From the NCBI RefSeq assembly GCF_001431525.1, contig NZ_LDJH01000017.1:62001-126000 (forward strand): DNA of 64,000 bases, given 5' to 3'. Positions 17,210 through 26,469 of this stretch are shown in pieces. Both the position numbers and the translations under genes were made by a program. Within the stretch, counting starts at the first letter, position 1, and every line of letters begins with the position of its first letter. The notes under the pieces were generated by a model. That model saw only the letters and a list, made by a program, of their open reading frames with translations, did no database searches and was not told where the DNA came from. This stretch comes from Stenotrophomonas koreensis. Lineage in GTDB: Bacteria; Pseudomonadota; Gammaproteobacteria; Xanthomonadales; Xanthomonadaceae.

Positions 17210-18247
17210 ATGGCCATCACCCCACAGCAGGCCCTGCAACGCACGATCGAGCACCGCGAGATCTTCCACGACGAGATGGTCGAGCTGATGCGCCAGATCA
17301 TGGGTGGCGAAGTCTCGCCACTGATGACCGCGGCGATCCTCACCGGTTTGCGGGTCAAGAAGGAAACCGTCGGCGAGATTGCCGGTGCCGCCCAGGTGAT
17401 GCGCGAGTTCTCGCGCAAGGTCCAGGTGCCCGATCCGGCCCATCTGGTCGATATCGTCGGTACCGGCGGCGATGGCGCCAATACCTTCAACATCTCCACT
17501 GCCAGCACCTTTGTCATTGCCGCTGCCGGCGGCCAGGTGGCCAAGCATGGCGGGCGCAGCGTGTCTTCGATGAGTGGCAGCGCCGATGCCTTCGAGGGCC
17601 TGGGGGCGGCGATCGAGCTGGCGCCGGAACAGGTGGTCGAGTCGATCCAGCGTACCGGCATCGGTTTCATGTACGCGCCGATCTTCCACCCGGCGATGAA
17701 GGTGGTGGCGCCGGTGCGCCGCGAGATGGGGGTGCGCAGCCTCTTCAACATCCTCGGGCCGCTGACCAACCCGGCCGGCGCGCCGAACATCCTGATGGGG
17801 GTGTTCCATCCCGACCTGGTCGGCATCCAGGCCCGCGTGCTGCAGCAGCTGGGTGCGCAGCGTGCGTTGGTGGTCTGGGGCCGCGATGGCATGGACGAGA
17901 TCTCGCTGGGCGCGGCCACTTATGTCGGCGAGCTGCGGGATGGCAAGGTGCGCGAATACGACCTGCATCCGGAGGACTTCGGCATTGCGATGTCGGCCAG
18001 CCGCAACCTGGCCGTGGACGGGCCGGAGCAGTCGATCGCGATCCTGCGCGCGGTACTCGATGGCGTACCCGGCCCGGCCGCGGACATCGTCGCGCTCAAT
18101 GCCGGCGCCGCGCTGTATGTCAGCGGGGTGGCCGATTCGATCGCCGATGGCCTGGCCCGGGCGCGGGCGGTGATTGCCGATGGCCGGGCGCGCGAGCGCC
18201 TGCAGCAGTTCGTTGCCACCTCACGCCAGCTGGCTGGCCTGCTTTGA
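17210..18247 (+). CDS. trpD: Anthranilate phosphoribosyltransferase
   Basis: Transfers the phosphoribosyl group of PRPP to anthranilate. 345 residues. It shows the PRPP-binding [16 protein letters not shown], the anthranilate-site KHGGRSVSS with [11 protein letters not shown], the [11 protein letters not shown] segment and [11 protein letters not shown]. It starts 16 bases after the DUF1543 gene and is followed by trpC after 36 bases. Confidence 0.97.
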   Translation: MAITPQQALQRTIEHREIFHDEMVELMRQIMGGEVSPLMTAAILTGLRVKKETVGEIAGAAQVMREFSRKVQVPDPAHLVDIVGTGGDGANTFNISTASTFVIAAAGGQVAKHGGRSVSSMSGSADAFEGLGAAIELAPEQVVESIQRTGIGFMYAPIFHPAMKVVAPVRREMGVRSLFNILGPLTNPAGAPNILMGVFHPDLVGIQARVLQQLGAQRALVVWGRDGMDEISLGAATYVGELRDGKVREYDLHPEDFGIAMSASRNLAVDGPEQSIAILRAVLDGVPGPAADIVALNAGAALYVSGVADSIADGLARARAVIADGRARERLQQFVATSRQLAGLL

Positions 18248-18283
18248 CTGGCGCCGCTGCGCCGCCGACCTGGGAACCCTGAC

Positions 18284-19078
18284 ATGAGCGACATCCTCAA
18301 CACCATCCTGGCGCGCAAGGCCGACGAAGTGGCCGCACGCCGTGCCCAAGTGCCGCTGGCTGCGCTGCAGGCCCGCCTGGCCGAGGCGCCGCCGCTGCGC
18401 GGGTTTGCCCGCGCCCTGCACCAGAGCATTGCCGACGGTGACCCGGCGGTGATCGCCGAGGTCAAGAAGGCCAGCCCGTCCAAGGGCGTGATCCGCCCGG
18501 ATTTCCGCCCGGCCGAAATCGCGATGAGCTACGAGATGGGTGGTGCCAGCTGCCTGTCGGTGCTGACCGATGTGGATTTCTTCCAAGGCAGTGATGCCTA
18601 TCTGCAGCACGCCCGCAATGCCTGCAGCCTGCCGGTGCTGCGCAAGGATTTCGTCATCGACCCCTACCAGATCGTCGAGGCACGGGTGCTGGGTGCGGAC
18701 TGCGTGCTGCTGATCGTCTCGGCGCTGGATGACCACCAGCTGGCCGATCTGTCCAACACTGCGCTGGAGCTGGGCCTGGATGTGCTGGTGGAAGTGCACG
18801 ATGTCGATGAACTGGAGCGTGCGCTGCAGGTGCCGGTGCCGCTGATCGGCATCAACAACCGCAACCTGCGCACCTTCGAGGTCTCGCTGGATACCACCCT
18901 GGCGATGAAGGACATGGTGCCGGCCGACCGCCTGCTGGTCACCGAAAGCGGCATCACCGGCCCGCAGGACGTTGCCCGCATGCGTTCTGCCGGAGTCAAT
19001 GCGTTCCTGGTGGGTGAGGCGTTCATGCGTTTTGACGAGCCCGGCGTTGGCCTGCGTGAGCTATTCTTCACCCCATGA
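18284..19078 (+). CDS. trpC: Indole-3-glycerol-phosphate synthase
   Basis: Closes the ring of CdRP to indole-3-glycerol phosphate. 264 residues, monofunctional (no TrpF domain fused, unlike enteric TrpC). Motifs: [31 protein letters not shown] with catalytic Lys, [25 protein letters not shown] and [11 protein letters not shown]. The stop overlaps the next gene by four bases. Confidence 0.97.
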   Translation: MSDILNTILARKADEVAARRAQVPLAALQARLAEAPPLRGFARALHQSIADGDPAVIAEVKKASPSKGVIRPDFRPAEIAMSYEMGGASCLSVLTDVDFFQGSDAYLQHARNACSLPVLRKDFVIDPYQIVEARVLGADCVLLIVSALDDHQLADLSNTALELGLDVLVEVHDVDELERALQVPVPLIGINNRNLRTFEVSLDTTLAMKDMVPADRLLVTESGITGPQDVARMRSAGVNAFLVGEAFMRFDEPGVGLRELFFTP

Positions 19079-19794
19079 GTGATGCATACCCGCCGCCTCG
19101 GGCTGATGCCCGGTTAGTCGTCTTCGATTTCGACCACACCCTGTACGACGGGGATTCGGGCAGCCACCTGTTTGCCTGGCTGATCAAGCGCAATCCACTG
19201 CGGCTGGCTGCCGCGGTATTGGCCACGCCGCTGCTGGGGCCGCTGGTGGCGATGCTGCCGACCCGGCGGCGCGGCATTTCCGGCTATGTCTGGATTGCGA
19301 CCTTCGGCCTGCGCGGCGCGCGCCAGTTCAACCGCATCATTGACCAGTACGTGCACCGGCACGAGGCGGACATCCGCTCGCGGCTGTTGCCGCAGGCGCT
19401 GGCGGTGTTCAAGGCCCACCGCGATGCCGGCGATCGGGTGGTGGTGGCTACCGGCGCGCCGCCGGAACTGGCGCGCGAGATCCTGCGCTTTGTCGCCCAG
19501 CACGAAGTGCCGGTGATCGGCAGCCTGGTGGGCCCGCGGGCCGGGGCGATGATTGCCACCCGCCACTGCCACAACGAGGAAAAGATGCGCATGTTGCGCG
19601 AGCGTGGCTACGGCGACATCGATATTTCCTACACCGACTCCAGTGCGGACCTGCCGCTGCTGCTGGCGGCCAGGTCACCGGTGGTGGTCAACCCCAAGCC
19701 GGGCAAGGTGGATTTCTTCCGCCGGGTGCTGCCGGCCGGCACGCCGATCCTCAACTGGGGCTGTGTCGAGCGTGGTGGCGACAAGCCAGGCTGA
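19075..19794 (+). CDS. HAD-IB family phosphatase
   Basis: 239 residues, coupled to trpC by an ATGA overlap. HAD motif I is [15 protein letters not shown] (nucleophile D18, acid/base D20). [12 protein letters not shown] gives motif II (Thr), and [12 protein letters not shown] plus [11 protein letters not shown] supply the motif III Lys and motif IV acids. An amphipathic helix-rich cap ([20 protein letters not shown]) may touch the membrane. Members of this subclass (HAD-IB, SerB-like) dephosphorylate small metabolites; the substrate is not evident. Its coupling to trpC may only reflect operon packing. Confidence 0.88.
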   Translation: MSDAYPPPRADARLVVFDFDHTLYDGDSGSHLFAWLIKRNPLRLAAAVLATPLLGPLVAMLPTRRRGISGYVWIATFGLRGARQFNRIIDQYVHRHEADIRSRLLPQALAVFKAHRDAGDRVVVATGAPPELAREILRFVAQHEVPVIGSLVGPRAGAMIATRHCHNEEKMRMLRERGYGDIDISYTDSSADLPLLLAARSPVVVNPKPGKVDFFRRVLPAGTPILNWGCVERGGDKPG

Positions 19795-19821
19795 GGCCGG
19801 CGTGGTCGCCGCGCCCAGGGC

Positions 19822-20607
19822 CTAACCGGCCCAGCGCTCCAGCACCGCAACGATGATGTTGTAACTGCTGATCGCCAGCACCAGCACCCCCACCGTGACC
19901 AGCACCCACTGCTCACGGATGCGCTTGACCAGGATGGCCGCCAGCGGGGCGGCCAGCATGCCGCCGATCAACAGCCCGGCGACCACTTCCAGGTGGGCGA
20001 TGCCCATGGTGATCAGGAACGTCAGCGAGACGGCCAGGGTGACCACGAATTCGGCCGCATTGACCGTGCCGATCGTGGTGCGCGCGGTGGCGCCACGGGC
20101 GAGCAGGGTGGAGGTGGCAATCGGCCCCCAGCCGCCGCCGCCGCTGGCATCGAGCAGGCCGGCGGCAAAGCCGAGCAGTCCGACCCGCCGGACCTGGCCC
20201 TTGGGCATCAGCTTGCCGGCCGCACGCAGCAGGATCAGCAGCGCCAGCGCGAACAGGTACAGGTAGATCAGCGGCCGGATCAGGTCGGCAGGCAGCCGGG
20301 TCAGCAGCCAGGCACCGGTGATGCCACCGAGCGCACCAAAACCAGCCAGACGCAGAAAAAGTGGTTTGTCGACATTGCCGGCAACCAGGTGCGAGAGCCC
20401 GGAAGCGCCGGTGGTAAAGACTTCCGCACTATGCACCGCGGCGCTTACCGCAGCAGGCGGAATCCCCAGGCTGAGTAAAACGGCCGAAGACACCAGGCCG
20501 AAGGCCATGCCCAGCGCGCCATCGACCAGTTGCGCGCCCAGACCGACCAGGATGAACCAATAGAACAGCTCGCCAGACAGTTGCATACGTGTTGCCGTTG
20601 CCCCCAT
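19822..20607 (-). CDS. TSUP (TauE/SafE) family sulfite/sulfonate exporter-like permease
   Basis: 261 residues with about eight TM segments in two repeats. The N-terminal repeat has VGLGAQLVDGALGMAFGLVSS and the second GLLGFAAGLLDASGGGGWGP, the paired signature of the TauE/SafE family. Substrates proposed for the family are sulfite, sulfonates and related anions; none is shown here. It follows clp on the minus strand after 21 bases. The ATG at 20607 and the one at 20586 (MQLSGELFYW) are both possible starts; neither has a good ribosome-binding site. Confidence 0.88.
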   Translation of the reverse strand: MGATATRMQLSGELFYWFILVGLGAQLVDGALGMAFGLVSSAVLLSLGIPPAAVSAAVHSAEVFTTGASGLSHLVAGNVDKPLFLRLAGFGALGGITGAWLLTRLPADLIRPLIYLYLFALALLILLRAAGKLMPKGQVRRVGLLGFAAGLLDASGGGGWGPIATSTLLARGATARTTIGTVNAAEFVVTLAVSLTFLITMGIAHLEVVAGLLIGGMLAAPLAAILVKRIREQWVLVTVGVLVLAISSYNIIVAVLERWAG

Positions 20608-20628
20608 GCCGGCAACACGCCGGTGTTC

Positions 20629-21318
20629 TCAACGCGTACCGTACAGCACCACCGTCTTGCCGCGTGCATGCAGCACGCCGTCAACCTGCAGCTTCTTCAA
20701 TACGCGCCCGGCCATTTCACGCGAGCAACCGACCAGCCGCGCCAGCTCCTGGCGTGAAACGCGCAGCTGGGTGCCCTGCGGGTGGCTCATCGATTCCGGC
20801 TCTTCGGCCAGATCATGCAGGGTGCGTACGATGCGGTCGGAAACGTCCAGGAAGGCCAGCCGGCTGGCCTTGCGGCTGGTGTGCAGCAGACGCTTGGAAA
20901 TCTGCGAGCCGATGGCGTACAGGATGCGGGCGGCATCCGGGGCCAGCGGGCCCTGGAACAGCTGGTGCAGGCGCTCGTAGCTGATTTCAGCCAGCTCACA
21001 GGTGCTGCGCGTACGCAGGATCACCTCGCGCGCATCCGATTCGATGAACAGGCCCATTTCACCGACGAATTCGCCGGGGCCGAAGTAGCCCAGGACCAGT
21101 TCACGATCATCCTCCTCTTCAGCGATGATGCTGACCGAGCCGCTGATCACGTAGTACAACGTGCCGGCCGGGTCGCCCGGGCGGAAAACGTCGGTACGTG
21201 TCGGGTAGCGGCGGCGATGGCTGTAGGCCAGAAACCGCTCGACGGTGGTGCTGTCGAGCATCAGCGGACTGGTCGTTATACGCACGGCAGGCACGGTCTG
21301 GACATTCCCTATATTCAT
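20629..21318 (-). CDS. clp: CRP-like global regulator Clp
   Basis: 229 residues from the ATG at 21318. Residues 20-140 are a cyclic-nucleotide-binding fold (YPTRTDVFRPGDPAGTLYYVI, GYFGPGEFVGEMGLFIE) and the C-terminus has the Crp HTH (RVSRQELARLVGCSREMAGR). In Xanthomonas and Stenotrophomonas Clp is a c-di-GMP-responsive regulator of virulence, enzymes and biofilm genes: c-di-GMP blocks DNA binding, in contrast to the cAMP activation of enteric CRP. The position next to speD and the sequence both match that orthologue. It is read divergently from speD across a 203-base gap. Confidence 0.95.
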   Translation of the reverse strand: MNIGNVQTVPAVRITTSPLMLDSTTVERFLAYSHRRRYPTRTDVFRPGDPAGTLYYVISGSVSIIAEEEDDRELVLGYFGPGEFVGEMGLFIESDAREVILRTRSTCELAEISYERLHQLFQGPLAPDAARILYAIGSQISKRLLHTSRKASRLAFLDVSDRIVRTLHDLAEEPESMSHPQGTQLRVSRQELARLVGCSREMAGRVLKKLQVDGVLHARGKTVVLYGTR

Positions 21319-21521
21319 AGTGGCTTCACGACAAGGATTCTGCAGCTTAATCGGCGATAGTGACAGCAGCAAACCGTGCGGTCACGCACGGTTCGACAAT
21401 TGACAGCCCGGCCAGGCTCACATTCCACGGCGTGGGCTGACTCGTGCGCGATAACACGTTCCGCTGCCAGCGTGTTTGCCGCATAATGCCCCCCCTTTTA
21501 CCAACTACAGGAACCACGCCC

Positions 21522-22316
21522 GTGGTCAAGCCGTTGCCTCGCCTGAGGCTGCAGGGTTTCAACAACCTCACCAAGGCGCTGAGCTTCAACATCTATGACG
21601 TCTGCTACGCGCGAACGGAAGAAGAGCGTCAGCGTTACATCGAGTACATCGACGAGGAATACAACGCCGATCGTCTCACGCAGATCCTCACCGATGTGGC
21701 CGAGATCATCGGAGCCAACATCCTGAACATCGCCCGCCAGGACTACGATCCGCAGGGTGCTTCGGTCACCATCCTCATCTCCGAGGAACCGGTGATCGAC
21801 AAGAAGGCCGCCGGCAAGGAGCTGATCTCCGACGCTGTGGTTGCGCACATGGACAAGTCGCACATCACCGTGCATACCTATCCGGAAACGCACCCGCAGG
21901 AAGGCATCGCCACCTTCCGTGCCGACATCGACGTGGCCACCTGTGGCGTGATCTCGCCGCTGAAGGCGCTGAACTACCTGATCGAGAGCTTTGACTCGGA
22001 CATCGTAGTGATGGACTACCGCGTGCGCGGCTTCACCCGCGATGTGAAGGGCAAGAAGCACTTCATCGACCACAAGATCAACTCGATCCAGAACTTCCTG
22101 GCCAAGAACATCAAGTCGCGTTACGAGATGTTCGACGTCAACGTCTATCAGGAAAACATCTTCCACACCAAGATGCACCTGAAGGACTTCGACCTGGACC
22201 AGTACCTGTTCGAGGAAAAGGCCAAGAACATCTCGTTCAAGGAACGCATGAAGATCGAAGCGCTGCTCAAGCGCGAGATCGAAGAGCTGTTCCACGGCCG
22301 CAACCTGGACGAGTAA
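21522..22316 (+). CDS. speD: S-adenosylmethionine decarboxylase proenzyme (class 1A, enteric type)
   Basis: Produces decarboxylated SAM for spermidine synthesis. 264 residues from GTG at 21522 with AGGA upstream; a longer frame exists but does not fit the family. The proenzyme cleaves itself at Lys-Ser in [15 protein letters not shown] to create the pyruvoyl group on the alpha chain. It is close to E. coli SpeD along its length ([63 protein letters not shown]). A terminator hairpin follows. No speE is nearby. Confidence 0.96.
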   Translation: MVKPLPRLRLQGFNNLTKALSFNIYDVCYARTEEERQRYIEYIDEEYNADRLTQILTDVAEIIGANILNIARQDYDPQGASVTILISEEPVIDKKAAGKELISDAVVAHMDKSHITVHTYPETHPQEGIATFRADIDVATCGVISPLKALNYLIESFDSDIVVMDYRVRGFTRDVKGKKHFIDHKINSIQNFLAKNIKSRYEMFDVNVYQENIFHTKMHLKDFDLDQYLFEEKAKNISFKERMKIEALLKREIEELFHGRNLDE

Positions 22317-22336
22317 TCGTCAGGACAGGCGCAAAT

Positions 22337-22369
22337 GACAAGGCCCGGTGCGCAAGCCCGGGCCTTGTC
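22337..22369 (+). terminator. Hairpin terminator after speD
   Basis: A 12-bp stem (GACAAGGCCCGG / CCGGGCCTTGTC) with a 9-base loop and CGTTTC after it, 20 bases past the speD stop. Because the stem is symmetrical and coq7 converges from the other side, it may serve both. Confidence 0.65.
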
Positions 22370-22392
22370 GTTTCTGGCGCGCAGCGTGCGGA

Positions 22393-23037
22393 TCAGAGCC
22401 GGTAGGCAACGCCCTTCATCACTTTCGATGCCAGCGCCATCACCGACGGGATCGGAAAGGGCAGGGTGCGTGCACCGGCTTGTTCGGCGTGGTCGGCATG
22501 CCGGGCCTCGTCTTCCTTCATCACTGCCAGGATCGCCCGGCTGCGCAGGTCCTCGGCCGGCAGCTCCACCAGGTGCTCGTCCAGGTGGGCCTCGACCTGG
22601 CGTTCGGTCTCCACCACAAAGCCCAGGTTCCAGCCGTCGCCGCGCAGGCCGGCGAGCAGCCCGATGCTGTAGCTGCCGGCATACCACAGCGGGTTGAACA
22701 GGCTCGGGCGGCTGTCCAGCTCGCGCAGGCGCTGCGCGCACCAGGCCAGGTGGTCGGTTTCCTCCTGCGCGGCCTCCAGCAGGTGCTGGCGGGTGGCCGG
22801 GTCGCGGGCCACCGCCGCCTGGCCAAAATACAGGCCCTGCGCACAGACCTCGCCGACATGGTTGATGCGCATCAGCCCGGCCGCATGGTTGCGCGCCGGT
22901 GCCTGCATGACGACATCGGCGGCCTGCTGCCCGGGATAGGGGCGCTGGGCCGGTGGGTTGCCGAACACGGTGTCCAGCGCGCGCTGGGCCTCGGTGAACA
23001 GGTGGTCGATCGCGGTGGGGGTGCGCACGGCCGGCAT
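22393..23037 (-). CDS. coq7: Demethoxyubiquinone hydroxylase Coq7
   Basis: The penultimate ring hydroxylation of ubiquinone synthesis, at the inner membrane. 214 residues from the ATG at 23037, with TGGAGG upstream. It is a di-iron carboxylate protein with two ferritin-like repeats: [42 protein letters not shown] and [11 protein letters not shown] supply the Glu and His ligands. A much longer open frame reaching into rplM is an antisense extension and not part of the gene. Confidence 0.95.
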   Translation of the reverse strand: MPAVRTPTAIDHLFTEAQRALDTVFGNPPAQRPYPGQQAADVVMQAPARNHAAGLMRINHVGEVCAQGLYFGQAAVARDPATRQHLLEAAQEETDHLAWCAQRLRELDSRPSLFNPLWYAGSYSIGLLAGLRGDGWNLGFVVETERQVEAHLDEHLVELPAEDLRSRAILAVMKEDEARHADHAEQAGARTLPFPIPSVMALASKVMKGVAYRL

Positions 23038-23111
23038 GCGGTTGGCCTCCAGAAATGGGAAGGGAATTGTCGCTGCGGTGGCCTGCACTGCCAAGCAGGG
23101 TTGTGGGTAAC

Positions 23112-23140
23112 TTGCACTGGTGCTGCCTTGCCGGTACAAT
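23112..23140 (+). promoter_or_regulatory. Sigma-70 promoter of rplM-rpsI
   Basis: TTGCAC (23112-23117) and TACAAT (23135-23140) are separated by exactly 17 bases, a strong match to the consensus, about 85 bases before rplM. The leader between them and rplM could hold ribosomal-protein feedback structure, but I see no clear one. Confidence 0.8.
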
Positions 23141-23229
23141 CCGGCCTCTTGAGCTTCACCCTTTACAACGCGTGGCAAAGTTCCGGTGGGCAATCCGCCG
23201 CAATCCGCCCGACCTAACCTGAGTTCTTT

Positions 23230-23658
23230 ATGAGCACTTTCACTGCAAAGAACGAGACCGTCCAGCGCGACTGGTATCTCGTGGACGCCTCGGGCAAGAC
23301 CCTGGGTCGTCTGTCCACCGAGCTGGCTCGCCGTCTGCGCGGCAAGCACAAGCCGGTCTACACCCCGCACGTTGACACCGGTGATTACCTGGTCGTCATC
23401 AATGCCGACAAAATTCATGTCACCGGCAACAAGCTGAAGGACAAGAAGTATCACCGCTTCACCGGTTATATCGGCAACCTGAAGACCGAAACCCTGGAGC
23501 AGGCGCTGCAGCGTCATCCGGAGCGCGTGATCGAAACCGCCGTCAAGGGCATGCTGCCGAAGGGCCCGCTGGGTCGCGCCATGTACCGCAAGCTCAAGGT
23601 CTATGCTGGCACTGAGCATCCGCACGCCGCACAGCAGCCGCAGGTTCTGGATATCTAA
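23230..23658 (+). CDS. rplM: 50S ribosomal protein L13
   Basis: 142 residues, the usual length: [86 protein letters not shown]. Early-assembly protein of the large subunit. First gene of the conserved rplM-rpsI pair; two bases separate it from rpsI. Confidence 0.99.
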   Translation: MSTFTAKNETVQRDWYLVDASGKTLGRLSTELARRLRGKHKPVYTPHVDTGDYLVVINADKIHVTGNKLKDKKYHRFTGYIGNLKTETLEQALQRHPERVIETAVKGMLPKGPLGRAMYRKLKVYAGTEHPHAAQQPQVLDI

Positions 23659-23660
23659 TC

Positions 23661-24053
23661 ATGGCTATCACTCAAAACTACGGCACTGGCCGCCGCAAGT
23701 CCTCCACTGCCCGCGTGTTCCTGCGCAAGGGCACCGGCAAGATCACCGTCAATGGCCGTCCGCTGGACGAGTTCTTTGGCCGTGAGACCGCGCGTATGAT
23801 CGTGCGTCAGCCGCTGGAACTGACCAACAACACTGAATCGTTCGACATCCTGGCTACCGCTGCTGGCGGCGGCACCACCGGCCAGGCCGGTGCGATCCGC
23901 CTGGGCATCGCGCGCGCTCTGGTGGAGTACGACGAGACCCTGAAGTCCGAGCTGCGCAAGGCTGGCTTCATGACCCGTGACGCCCGTGAAGTCGAGCGCA
24001 AGAAGGTCGGTCTGCACAAGGCACGTCGCGCCACCCAGTTCTCCAAGCGTTGA
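23661..24053 (+). CDS. rpsI: 30S ribosomal protein S9
   Basis: 130 residues ending in the basic RATQFSKR tail that reaches the P-site tRNA. Also [32 protein letters not shown] and [19 protein letters not shown]. Paired with rplM, and followed by a strong terminator. Confidence 0.99.
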   Translation: MAITQNYGTGRRKSSTARVFLRKGTGKITVNGRPLDEFFGRETARMIVRQPLELTNNTESFDILATAAGGGTTGQAGAIRLGIARALVEYDETLKSELRKAGFMTRDAREVERKKVGLHKARRATQFSKR

Positions 24054-24099
24054 TTGCTGGAGGCTGTCCAGGCTGCTTCGGCGGCCTGGATTGCGATAC

Positions 24100-24134
24100 G
24101 CAAAAGCCCGGCGCAAGCCGGGCTTTTGCTTTTC
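24100..24134 (+). terminator. Intrinsic terminator of rplM-rpsI
   Basis: A 13-bp perfect stem (GCAAAAGCCCGGC and complement) with a GCAA loop, then TTTTC. It lies about 47 bases after the rpsI stop. Confidence 0.92.
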
Positions 24135-24329
24135 TACGCCAGTGGTCGCCCTTGCGGCAGTGGCGGCTGGCAGGGATCGGGGTTGATGGTGGCGCAGGCC
24201 TGCCTGTTCGCGCGGCGATGCCGTGGCGGGGTGGCGAAGGCCTGGCTGGGCCCGGTGCGGGAAACTGCTGGCTGCACTTGCCGCCCGGCGGTATTGCTGC
24301 GGCGTGGCGTTGGCCTGGGTTGTGCAGAC

Positions 24330-24361
24330 AAAAAAAGACCAGATCAATGATCTGGTCTTTT
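24330..24361 (-). terminator. Intrinsic terminator of the tRNA-Met/tRNA-Gln transcript
   Basis: Read on the minus strand: AAAAGACCAGATCA, a short turn, then TGATCTGGTCTTTTTTT. It lies six bases after the CCA end of tRNA-Gln, a textbook terminator. Confidence 0.92.
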
Positions 24362-24366
24362 GGATT

Positions 24367-24441
24367 TGGCAGCCCCGGAAGGATTCGAACCTCCGAATGC
24401 CTGAGTCAGAGTCAGGTGCCTTACCGCTTGGCGACGGGGCT
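24367..24441 (-). tRNA. tRNA-Gln (anticodon CTG)
   Basis: The minus strand folds as a full cloverleaf: acceptor AGCCCCG with CGGGGCT, D arm GCCAAGCGGTAAGGC, anticodon stem CCTGA/TCAGG with loop CTCTGAC (anticodon CUG), T arm GGAGG-TTCGAAT-CCTTC, discriminator G. CCA is encoded (24367-24369). Second gene of the transcript after tRNA-Met. Confidence 0.95.
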
Positions 24442-24473
24442 AAGTGTGCGGGAATTATACCCTGCATTTCCCT

Positions 24474-24550
24474 TGGTGGCTATGGGTGGACTCGAACCAC
24501 CGACCCCAGCATTATGAGTGCTGTGCTCTAACCGGCTGAGCTACATAGCC
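24474..24550 (-). tRNA. tRNA-Met (elongator, anticodon CAT)
   Basis: The minus strand begins GGCTATGTAGCTCAGCCGG and ends with CATAGCC-A-CCA (CCA encoded). The anticodon stem CAGCA/TGCTG encloses CTCATAA. The paired first base of the acceptor stem (G-C) and the absence of the three G-C pairs of initiators mark it as elongator. The alternative, a lysidine-modified Ile-CAU tRNA, is less likely. Confidence 0.93.
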
Positions 24551-24563
24551 TCGGGAGGTCGCT

Positions 24564-24592
24564 ATTATTCTGTCCAGCCGATGCCATGTCAA
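24564..24592 (-). promoter_or_regulatory. Near-consensus promoter of the tRNA pair
   Basis: On the minus strand TTGACA (24592-24587), a 17-base spacer, and AATAAT (24569-24564), 14 bases before tRNA-Met. The -35 is perfect and the -10 is five of six. Confidence 0.88.
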
Positions 24593-24670
24593 CAGTTTTT
24601 TTCAAACTTGTGGCCGGCGGCAGCCCATGGCATTGTCGCTCCCAGTAGATTTATTTCAGGAGTCCGCATC

Positions 24671-25291
24671 GTGATCGATCCGGACGGCTACCGACCCAAT
24701 GTCGGCATTGTTCTGATGCGCGCTGATGGCCAGGTGTTCTGGGCGCGGCGTGTGCGTCGTGATGGGTGGCAGTTCCCACAGGGCGGAATGAACAGTGACG
24801 AGACCCCGGTTGAGGCCATGTACCGCGAATTGCAGGAAGAGACCGGCTTGCTCCCCGAGCACGTCGAGGTGCTCGGCTGCACGCCGGGCTGGCTGCGCTA
24901 CCGATTGCCGCCTCGCGCCATCCGACGCAACGAGCGGCAGGTCTGTATCGGTCAGAAGCAGGTCTGGTTCCTGCTCCGCCTGACCGGTGATGAGTCAAAC
25001 GTCAGGCTGGACCAGAATGAGACGCCCGAGTTTGACAACTGGCGCTGGGTGGACTTCTGGTACCCGGTGGAGCATGTGGTGATGTTCAAGCGCGGCGTCT
25101 ATGCGCGTGCGCTGCGCCACCTCGCCCCGATTGCCGGCCATGTGGCTTCGGCCGATATCGGGGCGATGCCCGCCGCCGCCGCCCAGGCATGGCTGCCAGG
25201 CAGTTCGGGTGGCGATGAGCGGCCGCGCAAACGCTCGCGCAAGCGGGGTTACTGGCCGAAGAAGGTCAAGACCGAAGTCGGCCCGGGATAG
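24671..25291 (+). CDS. rppH: RNA pyrophosphohydrolase RppH
   Basis: A Nudix hydrolase that removes pyrophosphate from the 5' end of mRNA and so triggers decay. 206 residues from GTG at 24671 (AGGAG ten bases upstream); it starts [16 protein letters not shown] as family members do. The Nudix box is [20 protein letters not shown]. The basic C-terminal tail ([14 protein letters not shown]) is longer than in E. coli RppH (176 residues) and may bind RNA. The first frame start far upstream overlaps the tRNA promoter and is not used. Confidence 0.94.
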   Translation: MIDPDGYRPNVGIVLMRADGQVFWARRVRRDGWQFPQGGMNSDETPVEAMYRELQEETGLLPEHVEVLGCTPGWLRYRLPPRAIRRNERQVCIGQKQVWFLLRLTGDESNVRLDQNETPEFDNWRWVDFWYPVEHVVMFKRGVYARALRHLAPIAGHVASADIGAMPAAAAQAWLPGSSGGDERPRKRSRKRGYWPKKVKTEVGPG

Positions 25292-25331
25292 CCGCTGGCT
25301 GCAGGCAGTTGAGAGTGGTTCATGCCTACAA

Positions 25332-25360
25332 TTGACAAGCGTTCTCATTTGCATTGAAAT
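25332..25360 (+). promoter_or_regulatory. Promoter of bfd with an overlapping Fur-like box
   Basis: TTGACA (25332-25337), 17-base spacer, TGAAAT (25355-25360). The spacer, read in reverse, is TGCAAATGAGAACGCTTGT, which resembles Fur boxes of gammaproteobacteria (AATGAGAA core). Fur bound there would block the promoter when iron is plentiful, as expected for bfd. The site was identified by eye. Confidence 0.65.
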
Positions 25361-25399
25361 GCCCGGCAGGCCATCCGGTCTGCACAATGGGTTACGCGC

Positions 25400-25600
25400 G
25401 TGTACGTCTGCATCTGCAATGGAGTCACCGACCACCAGATCCGTCAGGCCGCCGAGCAGGGCGTTGCCAACGTGGCCGAGCTGACGATGCGTACCGGTTG
25501 CGGCGCCACCTGCGGCTCCTGCCTGGAGATGGCTTCGGATCTGCTGGAAAAAGCGCGTAACACCTCACCGTTGGGGCTGCCGGTACTCGGCCTGGTCTGA
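25400..25600 (+). CDS. bfd: Bacterioferritin-associated ferredoxin
   Basis: 66 residues from a GTG start. Four Cys (CIC near the start; GCGATCGSC) bind a 2Fe-2S cluster in the BFD fold. Bfd reduces the haem of bacterioferritin to release stored iron. It stands upstream of bfr in the same orientation, and its promoter carries a Fur-like box, so it should be made when iron is scarce. Confidence 0.92.
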   Translation: MYVCICNGVTDHQIRQAAEQGVANVAELTMRTGCGATCGSCLEMASDLLEKARNTSPLGLPVLGLV

Positions 25601-25919
25601 ATCTTGGGTGCCGCAAGGCGCCTCGCCCCATGTGCCTGGCTGCTGGCCTTGCCGCGTTGCGGGATCCGCTCATTACGCCTCTCAACTGCAGGCTGGCCGC
25701 GCGCACCACGGCGCGTTCATTGCTGTGCGCATGCCATCGCCGGGGCAAGGGTATGCGTTGTACCGGCTGCACGGTGACAGCCCTCTGGCAGTTCTTCACG
25801 CAACCTCCTGGGGGGTGAAGCTGCCCCCATGCTGCAGTTGCGCACGATTCGCGTTCCTTCATTGCGCGGGGGCTTTGGGTAAAGTGCGGCGGTTCCCACG
25901 ATTTACAGAGGAAGTGGCC
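25601..25919 (+). other. Gap between bfd and bfr
   Basis: A 319-base stretch with no convincing gene. The bfr frame is open upstream through it, but the region lacks a good start and codes for nothing like a ferritin. A bfr promoter probably lies in its right half; I find no pair of boxes good enough to report. No Fur-like palindrome is evident here, in contrast to the bfd promoter. Confidence 0.6.
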
Positions 25920-26390
25920 ATGAAGGGCGATGCCAAGGTCATCCAGTACCTCAACAAGGTGCTGTACAACGAGCTCACTGCGATCAACCAGTATTTCCTG
26001 CACGCCAAGATGTTCAAGAACTGGGGCATCGGGGCGCTGGCCAAGCACGAATACAAGGAATCCATCGATGAGATGAAGCACGCCGATGCCTTGTCTGACC
26101 GCATCCTGTTCCTGGAAGGTCTGCCCAACTTCCAGGCGCTGGGCAAGCTGCGCATTGGCGAGAATCCTACCGAAATCCTGCGTTGTGACCTGGCCTTGGA
26201 AGAGGAGGCGGTGGTCGTGCTGCGCGAGGCGGTGGCCCATGCCGAAAGCGTCAGTGACTATGTCAGCCGCGATCTGTTCGCGCGCATCCTGGACAGCGAG
26301 GAAGAGCATATCGACTGGCTGTCGACCCAGCTGGAGCTGATCGAGCGGATCGGCGAGGCCAACTACCTGTTGACCAAGCTGGAAGACTGA
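25920..26390 (+). CDS. bfr: Bacterioferritin
   Basis: 156 residues, usual length, ATG at 25920 after GAGGAAG. It oxidises and stores iron in a 24-mer with haem. The haem-ligand Met is in [11 protein letters not shown]; the ferroxidase residues lie in [29 protein letters not shown] and EEEHIDWL. With bfd it forms an iron store-and-release pair. A terminator follows. Confidence 0.96.
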   Translation: MKGDAKVIQYLNKVLYNELTAINQYFLHAKMFKNWGIGALAKHEYKESIDEMKHADALSDRILFLEGLPNFQALGKLRIGENPTEILRCDLALEEEAVVVLREAVAHAESVSDYVSRDLFARILDSEEEHIDWLSTQLELIERIGEANYLLTKLED

Positions 26391-26419
26391 ACGCGGGGCG
26401 TTGCCGTCCTGTGTGAATG

Positions 26420-26449
26420 AAAAAGACGGGCCACGGCCCGTCTTTTTTG
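26420..26449 (+). terminator. Intrinsic terminator after bfr (probably bidirectional)
   Basis: AAAAAGACGGGCC facing GGCCCGTCTTTTTT, 30 bases after the bfr stop. A-rich and T-rich flanks on both sides let it also stop the converging kinase transcript. Confidence 0.9.
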
Positions 26450-26469
26450 TTGCTGGCCGGCTGGCGTGT

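Larger units (their letters stand above)
24054..24366 (+). other. Gene-free gap between rpsI and tRNA-Gln
   Basis: About 313 bases between the rpsI stop and the 3' end of tRNA-Gln. It holds the rpsI terminator at its left end and the tRNA terminator at its right end. The middle (24135-24329) has no gene, tRNA or repeat that I can recognise; open frames there are short and lack start signals. Confidence 0.7.

Noticed and set aside
21399-21490. Promoter pair for speD (TTGACA near 21400 and CATAAT near 21482)
   Set aside because: The two elements are too far apart to form one promoter and neither has a good partner at 16-18 bases.
23038-23625. Extension of coq7 over the rplM promoter and gene
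   Set aside because: Overlaps a ribosomal protein gene in antisense; Coq7 proteins start near the ATG at 23037, which has TGGAGG upstream.
24054-24366. Small open frames between rpsI and tRNA-Gln
   Set aside because: Short, without ribosome-binding sites or recognisable products, and partly made of terminator stems.
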